Assembly (NCBI RefSeq): GCF_030380735.1
Contig: NZ_JAUDRZ010000002.1
Coordinates: forward strand, 62,001-126,000
DNA from: Rhizobium sp. S152
GTDB lineage: Bacteria > Pseudomonadota > Alphaproteobacteria > Rhizobiales > Rhizobiaceae
Direction of reading: 5' to 3'
DNA length: 64,000 nt
Below, one piece after another: positions 36,151 to 44,679 of the stretch; within the stretch, counting starts at the first letter, position 1, and each line of letters starts with the position of its first letter. A program made the translations under genes and the position numbers. Below the pieces are notes generated by a model. The model searched no databases. It was given only the letters and a program-made list of their open reading frames with translations, and had not been told where the DNA came from.

Positions 36151-37443
36151 TTATTTGACCACGTCGTCGCCCAGGGTTTCCTTCACGTAGTCGACCAGGA
36201 TCTTCTGCGCCCCGGCCGCATCGGTTTCCTTGCGCAGCAGCGCTTCGGTCGCCCGCGCCACGCCCTCGGCGACCGTCGCGAAGCCGGAGGCCTGCTTCAG
36301 GAACACGCCGTTTTCAGCCGCCGCGTGGATCGGCACGAGTTCGGTCAGCTTCTGGAAGTCGGCATTGCCGGCGGCATCCTTGCTGGATGGAATGTTGCCG
36401 ATGCGGGCCGCGTAGGAGACCTGCGTCTCGACCGAACCAATCTCCATGAGCGCCTTCTTGGCCAGCTCCACATTTGCCGACTTGGAGTTGACGGCCCACG
36501 GGGCTGCGAGGTTGGCAAGCACATATTGCCCGCCGTCCTGGCCCGGCACCGTCCACGTGCCGACGATCTTGGTCACATCAGGCATGGGGTTCTTGCTCTC
36601 GCGGCCCCAGTCGAAGATGTAGCACCACGAGCCGCAAGTGGTCGCGACCAGCTTGCCCTGCGGAAACATCTCATATTTCGGCACGACCCAGGGCTCTGGC
36701 CCGAGCAGCGGCTGGACCGGCATCAGGTCGTTGTCGATCAACTGCTTGTAGACGTTGAAGACGTCCTTGACGCCTTCGCCGTTGAGATCGAGCTTGCCGT
36801 CGGCATCGACGATCTGCGGCGTCTTGGAGCCGACGATCAGGTGCTGGAAGCCTTCATCGAAGGCGCCGCTGCCCCAGGACACACCGGCCGGGAACAGAAG
36901 CCCGTAAGCGCCTGTCTTCTTCTTCACCTCGGCGGCGCGATCGAGCAGGTCCTGCCAGTTCTTCGGCTGTTCCGTCGAAATGCCGGCCTTCTCCAGCACG
37001 TCCTTGCGATAGTAGATTTCCTGGATGCCGAGCATGAAGGGCATCACGTAGGTTTCGCCATCGGGGCTGACGGCGAGCTGCTTGGCCACGTCATAGAAAT
37101 TGGCGTAGCCGTCCCAGGCCTTGAACTCGGCGGTGATGGGCGCGAGATAACCGGCCTCGACCATATCGGCAACGGCGGCGGTGCTCGGGATGGAGAACAG
37201 GTCCGGACCATTGCCGGCGCCGAGTTCCGTCAAAAGCTTGGTCAGATAATCCTTGTCGGGCGCCGGGTATTCGACCACCTCGACGGTCACGCCGTATTTC
37301 TTCTCGATGGCCGCGACGGTCGACTTCATCGCGTCGATGCCGGCCTGGCCGTGATTGGCAATTCGGATTGTTTCGGCGTGCGCCAGCGTCGATACCGCAC
37401 CCAGCAGAATGGCGCACAAGCCACCAATGACCGTTTTTCTCAA
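36151..37443 (-). CDS. Sugar ABC solute-binding protein (ThuE/MalE type)
   Basis: 430-residue periplasmic protein with a signal peptide (VIGGLCAILLGAVSTLAHA, about residues 4-23). The mature N terminus (ETIRIANHGQAGIDAMKSTVAAIEKKYGV) and YNYG-like features DVAKQLAVSPDGETYVMPFMLGIQEIYYRKDVLEKAGI are typical of cluster-D carbohydrate-binding proteins. I start it at the TTG at 37443, which has GGGAGG eight bases upstream; upstream ATGs in the same frame have no SD. It is the first gene of the Thu-like operon and divergent from an oxidoreductase gene. Confidence 0.9.
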   Translation of the reverse strand: MRKTVIGGLCAILLGAVSTLAHAETIRIANHGQAGIDAMKSTVAAIEKKYGVTVEVVEYPAPDKDYLTKLLTELGAGNGPDLFSIPSTAAVADMVEAGYLAPITAEFKAWDGYANFYDVAKQLAVSPDGETYVMPFMLGIQEIYYRKDVLEKAGISTEQPKNWQDLLDRAAEVKKKTGAYGLLFPAGVSWGSGAFDEGFQHLIVGSKTPQIVDADGKLDLNGEGVKDVFNVYKQLIDNDLMPVQPLLGPEPWVVPKYEMFPQGKLVATTCGSWCYIFDWGRESKNPMPDVTKIVGTWTVPGQDGGQYVLANLAAPWAVNSKSANVELAKKALMEIGSVETQVSYAARIGNIPSSKDAAGNADFQKLTELVPIHAAAENGVFLKQASGFATVAEGVARATEALLRKETDAAGAQKILVDYVKETLGDDVVK

Positions 37444-37486
37444 CGGACTATCCTCCCTTTTTGTGAGCGGCGCCCTCCAGCACCGT

Positions 37487-37503
37487 GCGTAAAAATGTAC
37501 ACG
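37487..37503. promoter_or_regulatory. Candidate LacI operator near the binding-protein gene
   Basis: GCGTAAAAATGTACACG matches 13 of 17 positions of the stronger site at 37604-37621 but lacks its central CG. It lies 44 bp upstream of the TTG start at 37443, where a repressor of the importer operon would bind. Confidence 0.45.
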
Positions 37504-37603
37504 CATTCTCATTTTGCGCAAGGTGGATTCACTCCGAGGCGTTTCCACAGAATAATGCATTGAAATACATGTGGTAATCATGTGTTGCGCTGAAATTCCG
37601 ATT

Positions 37604-37621
37604 TGTGTAAACGTGTACACA
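37604..37621. promoter_or_regulatory. LacI-type operator with central CG
   Basis: TGTGTAAACGTGTACACA is an 18-bp near-perfect palindrome (one mismatched pair) around a central CG, the typical LacI/GalR operator form. It lies 22 bp upstream of the oxidoreductase ATG and is the likely target of the LacI protein encoded two genes on. Confidence 0.7.
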
Positions 37622-37643
37622 GAGTGATCGAGGGAGGAATTCA

Positions 37644-38651
37644 ATGGTGGCAAAGCTGCGACTTGGCGTGATCGGCGCCGGGCTGAAGGCGGCCGAGTAT
37701 GCGCATAGCTGGGCACACATGTCGGAGATCGAGTTCGTCGCGATATCAGACACGACGGCATCCTCGCGACAGCGCCTGATCGATGTTTGCCTCGCGGCAG
37801 GGGCGGCCGCGCCCAGGTCCTTCGAGGACTACCGTGAAATGCTGGCTGCTTGCCGCGAAGAGCTCGATATCGTCTATGTCTCCACGCCGCATGCCTTTCA
37901 CGGGGAGCAGGCTACGGCGGTGGCGGAGGCCGGTCTCGATCTCTTTCTGGAAAAGCCGATGGTGACGACGGTGGCGGAGGCAGAGAGGCTGATCGCCGCG
38001 CAGAGGAAAAGCGGCGTGACCGTTGTCACCGCTTTTCAAGGAGGGCTATCGCCGCTGGTGCTCGACACGAGAAGGCGGGCACTCGCCGGTGAATTCGGCG
38101 AGCTCATCGCGATCTCGGGCATGATATGGGAAAGCTGGTCGGACAATTATGACGGCCACTGGAAACAGCAGCCGGAAATTTCCGGCGGCGGCTTCATGTT
38201 CGATACCGGCGCGCACATGATGAATACAGTCTGCCTGCTTGCCGGCTCCGACTTCGCCAGCGTTTCGGCCTACATGAATAATCGTGGCAAGAAGGTGGAC
38301 ATCGCATCCGCGGTCTCTGCGCGACTTGAAAACGGCGCCCTGGTCACGTTGACGGCGGCGGGCGAGGGGCCGCGCGGCTGCGCTTCCTACATCACCTTCT
38401 TCTATTCGAAGGCGATCGTGCGCATCGATGCCTGGGGCGGCTGGCGCGAGATCAGCGTCGATGGCGCGGACGAGGCGCGCGAAGAGGCGGAGATTCTCGG
38501 CAATCCGATGAAGAACTTCCTCGCAATCCGCGCGGGAACCATGGAAAACTCCGGTTCGGTCGAGATGGGCCTGCGATTCGCGCGGTTGTGGGACGCCATC
38601 AAGGCATCGGCAGCCGCAGACGGCGAGCCCGTCAGGATCGTCGCTTCGTAG
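37644..38651 (+). CDS. Gfo/Idh/MocA-family NAD(P)-dependent oxidoreductase
   Basis: 335-residue dehydrogenase. The Rossmann start is LRLGVIGAGLKAAEYAHSW, the catalytic lysine lies in LFLEKPMVTTVAEAERL, and the conserved GGGFMFDTGAHMMN closes the active site. The family oxidises sugars, inositols and amino sugars in the cytoplasm. It is divergent from the Thu-like importer and followed 16 bp later by a LacI gene, so it is probably the ThuB-like partner that acts on the imported sugar. GGGAGG precedes the ATG. Confidence 0.92.
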   Translation: MVAKLRLGVIGAGLKAAEYAHSWAHMSEIEFVAISDTTASSRQRLIDVCLAAGAAAPRSFEDYREMLAACREELDIVYVSTPHAFHGEQATAVAEAGLDLFLEKPMVTTVAEAERLIAAQRKSGVTVVTAFQGGLSPLVLDTRRRALAGEFGELIAISGMIWESWSDNYDGHWKQQPEISGGGFMFDTGAHMMNTVCLLAGSDFASVSAYMNNRGKKVDIASAVSARLENGALVTLTAAGEGPRGCASYITFFYSKAIVRIDAWGGWREISVDGADEAREEAEILGNPMKNFLAIRAGTMENSGSVEMGLRFARLWDAIKASAAADGEPVRIVAS

Positions 38652-38667
38652 AGTTTGGACTTGCAAC

Positions 38668-39657
38668 ATGAATAAGAAGCGGATCACGTCGAAGGAACTG
38701 GCCAAGCTCGCCGGCGTGTCGTCCGCCACTATCTCGCGCGCGTTCTCGCCGGACTCGCGCATCGGCAATGCGACGCGCGACCGGATATTGTCGGTTGCCC
38801 GCGAATATGGCTATCAACCCAACGCCATCGCGCGCTCGCTGAACAACCAGCGGTCCCGTCTCGTTGCCCTTGTCGTCAATGCCATCGGAAATCCCTGCGA
38901 GGCGGAGGAGCAGCAGCTGCTGGTGCACCGCCTGCAGGCCCGCCAACTGCTGCCGATCATCCTGTGCTGCGCCGATCACGCCGATCGTCTGCAACTGATG
39001 CGGCTCGCTTCGACTTATCAGGTCGATCATGTCGTCGTGTTTTCCGACATGGTGTCGATGCAGGATGCGGTGGACATCTTTCACACGACCAAGCCGATTA
39101 TCGTCTCCTTCGAACCGTTGGCGAGCGACAGTGTTTCGAGCATCAGCATCGATGGCTCCGCCGCAGCGGACGAGATCATCGCCAAGATCGTCGGCGACGG
39201 GAAGACGCGTTTCGCCTACCTCTCCGGCACGCAATCGAGCTGGATCGACAAGCTGCGTCGCAAGTGGTTCGCGGATGCGCTCGCCAAGCGCGGACTGGCG
39301 TTCGAGGCGCAGGCCTTCGGGGACTACACCTATGATTCCGGCTTCAAGGAAGCCGTCATGCTGCTGCATCGCTCCAAGGTGGACGCCATCATCTGCGGCA
39401 ACGACGTGATGGCGATCGGCGCGCGCGATGCCGCCCGCCGCATCCTCGGCAAGAATACGCCCGGCGATATCGCCATCGTCGGGCAGGACGGCATCGCCAT
39501 GGCGGCATGGGATTGCAACGATCTCACGACGCTCAGCCTCGACCACGTCGCGTTCATCGATGCTGTCGTCGACCTGATCGAGCGGCACGATGCCGAGCTG
39601 GACGGGCCGCACAGCATCACCATGACGTGCTCGGTGCGCTGGGGATCGACGGCTTAG
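38668..39657 (+). CDS. LacI-family transcriptional regulator
   Basis: 329-residue repressor. The HTH is ITSKELAKLAGVSSATISRAFSPDSRI, the hinge GYQPNAIARSLNNQRSRLVA, and the effector domain ends with IICGNDVMAIGARDAARR and IAIVGQDGIAMAAWDCNDLTTL. It follows the Gfo/Idh/MocA gene by 16 bp, forming a two-gene unit opposite the Thu-like importer. Palindromes at 37487 and 37604 are its probable binding sites. ThuR plays this role in Sinorhizobium. Confidence 0.93.
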   Translation: MNKKRITSKELAKLAGVSSATISRAFSPDSRIGNATRDRILSVAREYGYQPNAIARSLNNQRSRLVALVVNAIGNPCEAEEQQLLVHRLQARQLLPIILCCADHADRLQLMRLASTYQVDHVVVFSDMVSMQDAVDIFHTTKPIIVSFEPLASDSVSSISIDGSAAADEIIAKIVGDGKTRFAYLSGTQSSWIDKLRRKWFADALAKRGLAFEAQAFGDYTYDSGFKEAVMLLHRSKVDAIICGNDVMAIGARDAARRILGKNTPGDIAIVGQDGIAMAAWDCNDLTTLSLDHVAFIDAVVDLIERHDAELDGPHSITMTCSVRWGSTA

Positions 39658-39766
39658 ATCGGCGCACCGGCCCGCCGCGCGCACCAGTGACTATCAAACA
39701 CGTTCGAGGGCGGTCCCTCCACCGTTCGGGCTGATATGCTCCGCGCCCCGAGCGACCAGCATTCGA

Positions 39767-40231
39767 TCACGCTTGACTCGTCAGGGGTGCACGGCTGGTC
39801 GAATTGAGCGCGTCTGCGAACTCGGCAAGCAGAGTGGACAATTGCGCAAGCTTTTCGGCGCCAAAAGACGTTTCGATTCGGGTGCGTGTACGGTTGGCAG
39901 CCTTGGACACATCGCTGAGGGCGGACGCTCCAAGCGGCGTCAGCGTCAGCAGGCGGGCGCGCTTGTCACTAGGGCTCACCTTTCGGTGGATGAAGCCACG
40001 TCGCTCAAGACGATCGATGCATTTCGTGACCGAGGAGCGATCGAGCGCAATCATCTCTCCAAGGGTTCGCTGGTCTATCTCGGGCTCGAAGTGAACGAAG
40101 GCAAGCGCCGCAAATTGGACGGGCGTGAGATCCTCGGCTTTCGCTTCCTCGAGGAAAATGCCGGTAGCGATCTGATGGCACCGGCGGATCAAAAAGCCGG
40201 GCGCGGCCCAGACGTCGCAAACTTCAACCAA
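39767..40231 (-). CDS. MarR-family transcriptional regulator
   Basis: 154-residue winged-helix regulator: FLIRRCHQIATGIFLEEAKAEDLTPVQFAAL, then IDQRTLGEMIALDRSSVTKCIDRLERRGFIHR with the wing VSPSDKRARLLTLTPLG. I start it at the TTG at 40231, eight bases after GGGGGAGG; a TTG at 40267 lacks an SD. MarR proteins usually sense small phenolic or lipophilic ligands, or oxidants. It is divergent from the FAD dehydrogenase operon with an inverted repeat between them. Confidence 0.9.
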   Translation of the reverse strand: MVEVCDVWAAPGFLIRRCHQIATGIFLEEAKAEDLTPVQFAALAFVHFEPEIDQRTLGEMIALDRSSVTKCIDRLERRGFIHRKVSPSDKRARLLTLTPLGASALSDVSKAANRTRTRIETSFGAEKLAQLSTLLAEFADALNSTSRAPLTSQA

Positions 40232-40274
40232 GGTAAAATCCTCCCCCACAGCATTGACGAATATCAAGTAGTGT

Positions 40275-40288
40275 CATAACTGATTATG
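40275..40288. promoter_or_regulatory. Candidate MarR operator
   Basis: CATAA-CTGA-TTATG has perfect 5-bp arms around four bases. It is 44 bp upstream of the MarR start, in the divergent region shared with the dehydrogenase operon. Confidence 0.45.
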
Positions 40289-40613
40289 AGGATGCGAACA
40301 ATATTCTTGCGCATTCGGCCCGAAAGGGGGGCAAGATCATGCGGCTCTGTCCGAGATCAGGCGTCGAAGCCTATGGAAAGCACCTAGGGCGCTCGATCCG
40401 TACTGCAACCCGTTACCGATGTCCCAGGACCAGAATCAGGCTTCTGCTGAGGGGCCGCGCGACGGAACACTGTCCCACCCATTGCGCCAGCGTCCCGCGA
40501 TCTACGGGATGCCCGCAGCTTCAGAGCCGGGCCCCTGTCCCAATGGCGCTATCCCGGCCCTTCGGCTCGCCGCGCGAGAACGGAATTCTTTTCAAAACAA
40601 CGAGGTTCAACCT
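40289..40613. other. Non-coding leader before the FAD dehydrogenase operon
   Basis: This 325-bp stretch has an open frame in register with the next gene (from 40419) but its upstream part has no SD and reads as non-homologous sequence before the Tat leader. I see no hairpin terminator or riboswitch. The rightward promoter should lie here but was not located. Confidence 0.4.
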
Positions 40614-41363
40614 ATGAACGCCAAACTCACCGGCTCCATCAGCCGAAGGCAGGTGCTGCGCTCCGGCGTCGCCGCCTTCTTCGTGCTGGCGGCGGGAAGC
40701 GCCGGCGCCACCATCATTCGCGGTGTCGCGCCCTTCAAGCCCTTCGACTACAATCCGCCGGAGACGCTCGGCCCTAGCGGCTGGTACTTCTTCACGGCGG
40801 AAGAGGCGACCACCGTCGAGGCGATCGTTTCGCGAATCATTCCCGCAGATGAGCTCAGCGTTTCCGGAAAGGATGCGGGTTGCGCGAATTTCATCGACCG
40901 TCAGCTCGCGGGCTCCTACGGCACGTTCGAGCGGCTTTACATGAAGGGACCGTTCATGGCGGGCACCCCGGAGCAGGGCGACCAGTCTGAACTTGTTCCG
41001 CGGCAGCGCTACAGGATCGGCATCGCGGCCATCAACGCACACTGTCGAAGCGCAAATGGAAAGGTCTTCGCCGAGCTCGGCGAGGCCGACCAGGACAAGG
41101 TTATCAAGGGCCTGGAGAGCGGCGAGATCAAACTCGACGGCATCGATTCAAAGATGTTCTTCGGCCAGATCCTATCCAACACCATGGAGGGTTTCTTCGG
41201 CGATCCGATCTACGGCGGCAATCGCGATATGGTCTCCTGGCGGATGATCGGCTTCCCCGGCGCCCGCTACGACTACCGCGAATATGTCGAACGCCACAAT
41301 GAGAAGATCGACTTGCCGCCGCTCAGCATTGCCGGCCGGCCGGAATGGACAGCAAGGAATTAG
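40614..41363 (+). CDS. Gluconate 2-dehydrogenase subunit 3 family (gamma subunit), Tat-exported
   Basis: 249-residue small subunit of a membrane-associated FAD dehydrogenase. A Tat leader (SISRRQVLRSGVAAFFVLAAGSAGA) spans about residues 9-33. The mature part has YFFTAEEATTVEAIVSRIIPAD and GFFGDPIYGGNRDMVSWRMIGFPGARYDY, signatures of the family. The large subunit has no leader of its own, so this subunit probably carries it through the Tat pore. The three-gene order gamma, flavoprotein, cytochrome c matches gluconate, sorbitol and glucoside-3-dehydrogenases. Confidence 0.92.
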   Translation: MNAKLTGSISRRQVLRSGVAAFFVLAAGSAGATIIRGVAPFKPFDYNPPETLGPSGWYFFTAEEATTVEAIVSRIIPADELSVSGKDAGCANFIDRQLAGSYGTFERLYMKGPFMAGTPEQGDQSELVPRQRYRIGIAAINAHCRSANGKVFAELGEADQDKVIKGLESGEIKLDGIDSKMFFGQILSNTMEGFFGDPIYGGNRDMVSWRMIGFPGARYDYREYVERHNEKIDLPPLSIAGRPEWTARN

Positions 41364-41367
41364 AACC

Positions 41368-43134
41368 ATGGCTCGCAAACTTCCTTCCACAGATGTCGTG
41401 GTCATCGGCCTCGGCTGGGCCGGCTCGATCATCGCGAACGAACTGACCGACCAGGGCCTTGACGTCGTTGCCCTGGAACGCGGCCCTTGGCGTGATACGG
41501 CCGCCGACTTCAACGTCGCCTCCGTGGCCGACGAGCTTCGCTACGCCCAGCGCCAGGAGCTGATGCTGCGCACCGCGCAGAACACCATTACGGCGCGAAA
41601 CAATCCCTCGCAGACCGCGCTGCCGATGCGCAACTGGGGGTCCTTCCATCCTGGTAACGGCACCGGCGGCGCCGGCAACCACTGGGCGGGCATCACGTTT
41701 CGCTTCCAGCCCGACGAGTTCCGGCTGAAGAGCCACCTGACGGAGAAATATGGGGCGAACGCCATTCCGGAAGAACTGGTTCTGCAGGACTGGGGCACCG
41801 ACTGGGAGGAGATGGAGCCGTTCTACGATGCCTTCGACAAGATTGCCGGCATTTCCGGAAAAGCCGGCAATCTGCGCGGCGAGATCAAGGAGGGCGGCAA
41901 TCCGTTCGAGGGACCGCGCTCCAACGAATATCCGACCGGGCCGATGAAGCAGCCCTATGGCCCGACCCTGTTTGCCAAGGCGGCAAAGGAACTCGGCTAT
42001 AATCCGTTCCCGGTCCCCTCGGCGTTGATCTCCGAGGCCTATACCAATCCGCTCGGCGTCACGATGGGCCCGTGCACCTTCTGCGGCTTCTGCACGAACT
42101 ACGGCTGTGCCAACTATTCCAAGGCGAGCGCGATCACGACCATCCTTCCGGCCCTCGTGCGCAAGTCCAATTTCACTGCGCGCACCAACTCCGAGGTGCT
42201 GAAGATCACGCTGGATTCGACGGGCAAGAAGGCGACGGGCGTCATCTTCGTGGATTCGTCCGGCGAAGAGTGGGAACAGCCCGCCGATCTGGTCGTCGTG
42301 ACGGCCTTTACGTTCGAGAACGTCCGGCTGATGCTGCTTTCAGGCGTCGGTACGCCCTACGATCCGAACACCAATGTCGGGACCACCGGCCGCAACTATG
42401 CCTACCAGACGGCGAACAGCGTCCAGATGTTCTTCGACGACAAGAACTTCAACCCCTTCATCGGCGGCGGCGCCGTAGGCATGGGGATCGACGAGTTCAA
42501 CAACGACAACTTCGACCACTCCGGCTTGGGCTTCCTCGGTGGCGGCAGTATCCGCATCACGCCGATCGGCGCGGCGCCCATTGGCTACCGGCCGACGCCA
42601 CCGGGAACACCGAAGTGGGGTTCGGAATGGAAGAAGGCGACTGTCGACAACTATCTTTCGACGGCGGGCGTGGGCTGCGAGGCTTCGAGCTACACAACGC
42701 GCAACAACTACCTGTCGCTCGACCCGACCTACACCGACAATCTCGGCCGACCGCTGCTGCGCATCACCTTCGACTTCCCCGAGAACGATCTCAGGATGGC
42801 GGCGTACTGTACGGACAAGGTTGGCGAGATCGCGCAGGCGATGGGCGCCAAGCAGATCGTGAAAAACCCGATGAAGGGGCATTGGAACACGGGGCCATAT
42901 CAGTCGTCGCACGTCGTCGGCGGCTTCGTCATGGGGGCCGATCCCAAGACCAGTTCCGTCAACAAGTACCTGCAGACTTGGGACGTCCCGAACCTCTTTG
43001 TCGTCGGTGCATCCGCATTCCCGCAGAACCCCGGCTACAATCCGACCGGCACGGTGGGCGCGCTCGCCTTCAAGGCGGCGGACGCCATTCGCAACCAGTA
43101 TCTGAAAAACCCTGGCCCCCTGGTGCAAGCATGA
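41368..43134 (+). CDS. GMC-family FAD-dependent dehydrogenase, large subunit
   Basis: 588-residue flavoprotein. The FAD site is DVVVIGLGWAGSIIANELTDQGLDVVALERG. PCTFCGFCTNYGCANYSKAS holds four cysteines that could bind an Fe-S cluster, as in bacterial FAD-glucose dehydrogenases. The catalytic C-terminal His and Asn lie in QSSHVVGGFVMG and NPGYNPTGTVGALA. It oxidises a polyol or sugar acid in the periplasm and passes electrons to the cytochrome subunit. It starts 4 bp after the gamma-subunit gene and overlaps the cytochrome gene by 4 nt. Substrate is not defined: gluconate, sorbitol and 3-position sugar oxidation are all possible. Confidence 0.92.
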   Translation: MARKLPSTDVVVIGLGWAGSIIANELTDQGLDVVALERGPWRDTAADFNVASVADELRYAQRQELMLRTAQNTITARNNPSQTALPMRNWGSFHPGNGTGGAGNHWAGITFRFQPDEFRLKSHLTEKYGANAIPEELVLQDWGTDWEEMEPFYDAFDKIAGISGKAGNLRGEIKEGGNPFEGPRSNEYPTGPMKQPYGPTLFAKAAKELGYNPFPVPSALISEAYTNPLGVTMGPCTFCGFCTNYGCANYSKASAITTILPALVRKSNFTARTNSEVLKITLDSTGKKATGVIFVDSSGEEWEQPADLVVVTAFTFENVRLMLLSGVGTPYDPNTNVGTTGRNYAYQTANSVQMFFDDKNFNPFIGGGAVGMGIDEFNNDNFDHSGLGFLGGGSIRITPIGAAPIGYRPTPPGTPKWGSEWKKATVDNYLSTAGVGCEASSYTTRNNYLSLDPTYTDNLGRPLLRITFDFPENDLRMAAYCTDKVGEIAQAMGAKQIVKNPMKGHWNTGPYQSSHVVGGFVMGADPKTSSVNKYLQTWDVPNLFVVGASAFPQNPGYNPTGTVGALAFKAADAIRNQYLKNPGPLVQA

Positions 43135-44360
43135 GAAAAGTTCTTCTGATTGCAGCGAGTGCTCTGACACTTGCCGCGCATTCCGCTGGGGCCCAGTCAC
43201 CCCGTGAAGATTCCTTCGAGCAGATCCAGAAGGGCCGCTATCTTGCGACGCTAGGAGACTGTTCCGCATGCCATACAGCGCCTGGAGGCCAGCCGTTTGC
43301 CGGAGGCGTCACCCTGAAGACCCCCTTCGGTGATCTTGTCGGCGCCAACATCACCCCTGATCCGGAGACTGGAATCGGACGGATGACGCCGGAGCAATTC
43401 CAGAAGGTCATGTCCGAAGGCGAGGGACGGGGTGGCTACCACCTTTACGGTGCGATGCCGTTCACGGCCTATACCAAGGTCACAAAAGAGGACAACGCGG
43501 CGATCTTTGCCTATCTCCAGAGCCTGGAGCCGGTTCGCAACAAGGTCGAGACCAATCTGCTGCCCTTCCCGTTCAATATTCGTGCGAGCCTTTCCGTTTG
43601 GAACGCGATGAACTTCGAAAAGGGCGAATACCAGCCCGACACGTCGAAGTCGGAAGAATGGAACCGCGGCGCCTATATCGTCCAGGGTCTGGCGCACTGC
43701 GGCACCTGCCACACGCCGAAGAACATGCTCGGTGGCGACAAGAGCGGCGAATTCCTGAAGGGCGGCGTTCTCGACAACTGGTATGCGCCGGATATCACCG
43801 CGGATGCACACAAGGGTATCGGCTCGTGGTCGGAAGACGACATTATCGCCTACCTGAAGACTGGCGCGAACCGCTTCGACATCGCGTCCGGGCCAATGGC
43901 CGAGGAAGTCGAAAAGTCGAGCCGGCATTGGACCGATGCCGACCTGAAGGCAGTCGCAAACTACCTGAAGGACACCGATGCGACGTCGGCGGCGGCACCA
44001 CAGCCCATCCCGGCGACGGATGGCCGGATGGTCGCGGGCGCGGCGATCTATGCGGATCGTTGCTCCGCATGCCACACGCCTGATGGCGCGGGCATACCGA
44101 AGCTTTTCCCGCAGCTTGCCAAGGCGCCGCTCGTCAATGGTGACGACGCGACGAACCTCATCCGCGTCGTGCTCGCCGGCAGCCAGTCTGGCAGCACGCA
44201 TGCGGCTCCGACGGGACCGTCCATGCCATCTTTTGCCTGGAACCTGTCCGACAAGGATATCGCCAACGTCGTCACCTATGTTCGAAACGACTGGGGCAAC
44301 GCTGCTCCGCCGGTCTCCGAGAGCGAGGTCGCCAAGCTGCGCGAGAGCCTGCAGGAATAG
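43131..44360 (+). CDS. Triheme cytochrome c subunit of the FAD dehydrogenase
   Basis: 409-residue exported protein with a signal peptide (about residues 1-21, ending AGA-QS). Three haem c motifs are visible: CSACH near residue 43, CGTCH near the middle and CSACH in the C-terminal third, each within a class I cytochrome c domain. It accepts electrons from the GMC subunit and passes them to ubiquinone or the terminal oxidase. The ATG at 43131 overlaps the flavoprotein stop (ATGA). Confidence 0.94.
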   Translation: MRKVLLIAASALTLAAHSAGAQSPREDSFEQIQKGRYLATLGDCSACHTAPGGQPFAGGVTLKTPFGDLVGANITPDPETGIGRMTPEQFQKVMSEGEGRGGYHLYGAMPFTAYTKVTKEDNAAIFAYLQSLEPVRNKVETNLLPFPFNIRASLSVWNAMNFEKGEYQPDTSKSEEWNRGAYIVQGLAHCGTCHTPKNMLGGDKSGEFLKGGVLDNWYAPDITADAHKGIGSWSEDDIIAYLKTGANRFDIASGPMAEEVEKSSRHWTDADLKAVANYLKDTDATSAAAPQPIPATDGRMVAGAAIYADRCSACHTPDGAGIPKLFPQLAKAPLVNGDDATNLIRVVLAGSQSGSTHAAPTGPSMPSFAWNLSDKDIANVVTYVRNDWGNAAPPVSESEVAKLRESLQE

Positions 44361-44679
44361 AGCCGACCTGGGTCGGCATGAATTGCCGGCCCCCGTCTGC
44401 GCGAAAGCTTGGACGGGCCAATGCGTCGCGCAAGGAGGGCCAGAAAGTCGTCATCAAACACGAGCGCGAAGTCTTCGATCAGAAGCTCCATTGGTGCAGC
44501 GGTATGATGAGGCGCGAGAAGCTTTCAGAAGCAAGCCGTAACTCCAATCTGGGCCGCCATGCCTGGGCGGAAGCTCCTTCCGGTCCGAACCCGGCTCTTT
44601 ATTGCCAGGCTTCGCACAGGGCTTTCGGAACGATAATCTGTACGCTTCAGGCGTAAGTTCACGGTGGCGTCGATCCCGA
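44361..44679. other. Gap between convergent genes with one hairpin
   Basis: GCCGACC-TG-GGTCGGC (44362-44377) directly follows the cytochrome stop and may help terminate transcription, although no T-run follows. The remaining 300 bp show no SD-preceded frame and no repeat that I can recognise. Confidence 0.45.

Noticed and set aside
42072..43130. Extension of the triheme cytochrome upstream to 762 residues
   Set aside because: The added region overlaps the GMC flavoprotein out of frame. The ATG at 43131 begins a clear signal peptide and overlaps the upstream stop as ATGA.
44362..44377. Perfect dyad after the cytochrome gene called as a rho-independent terminator
   Set aside because: The stem is only seven pairs with a two-base loop and there is no T-run, so I list it only as part of the gap description.
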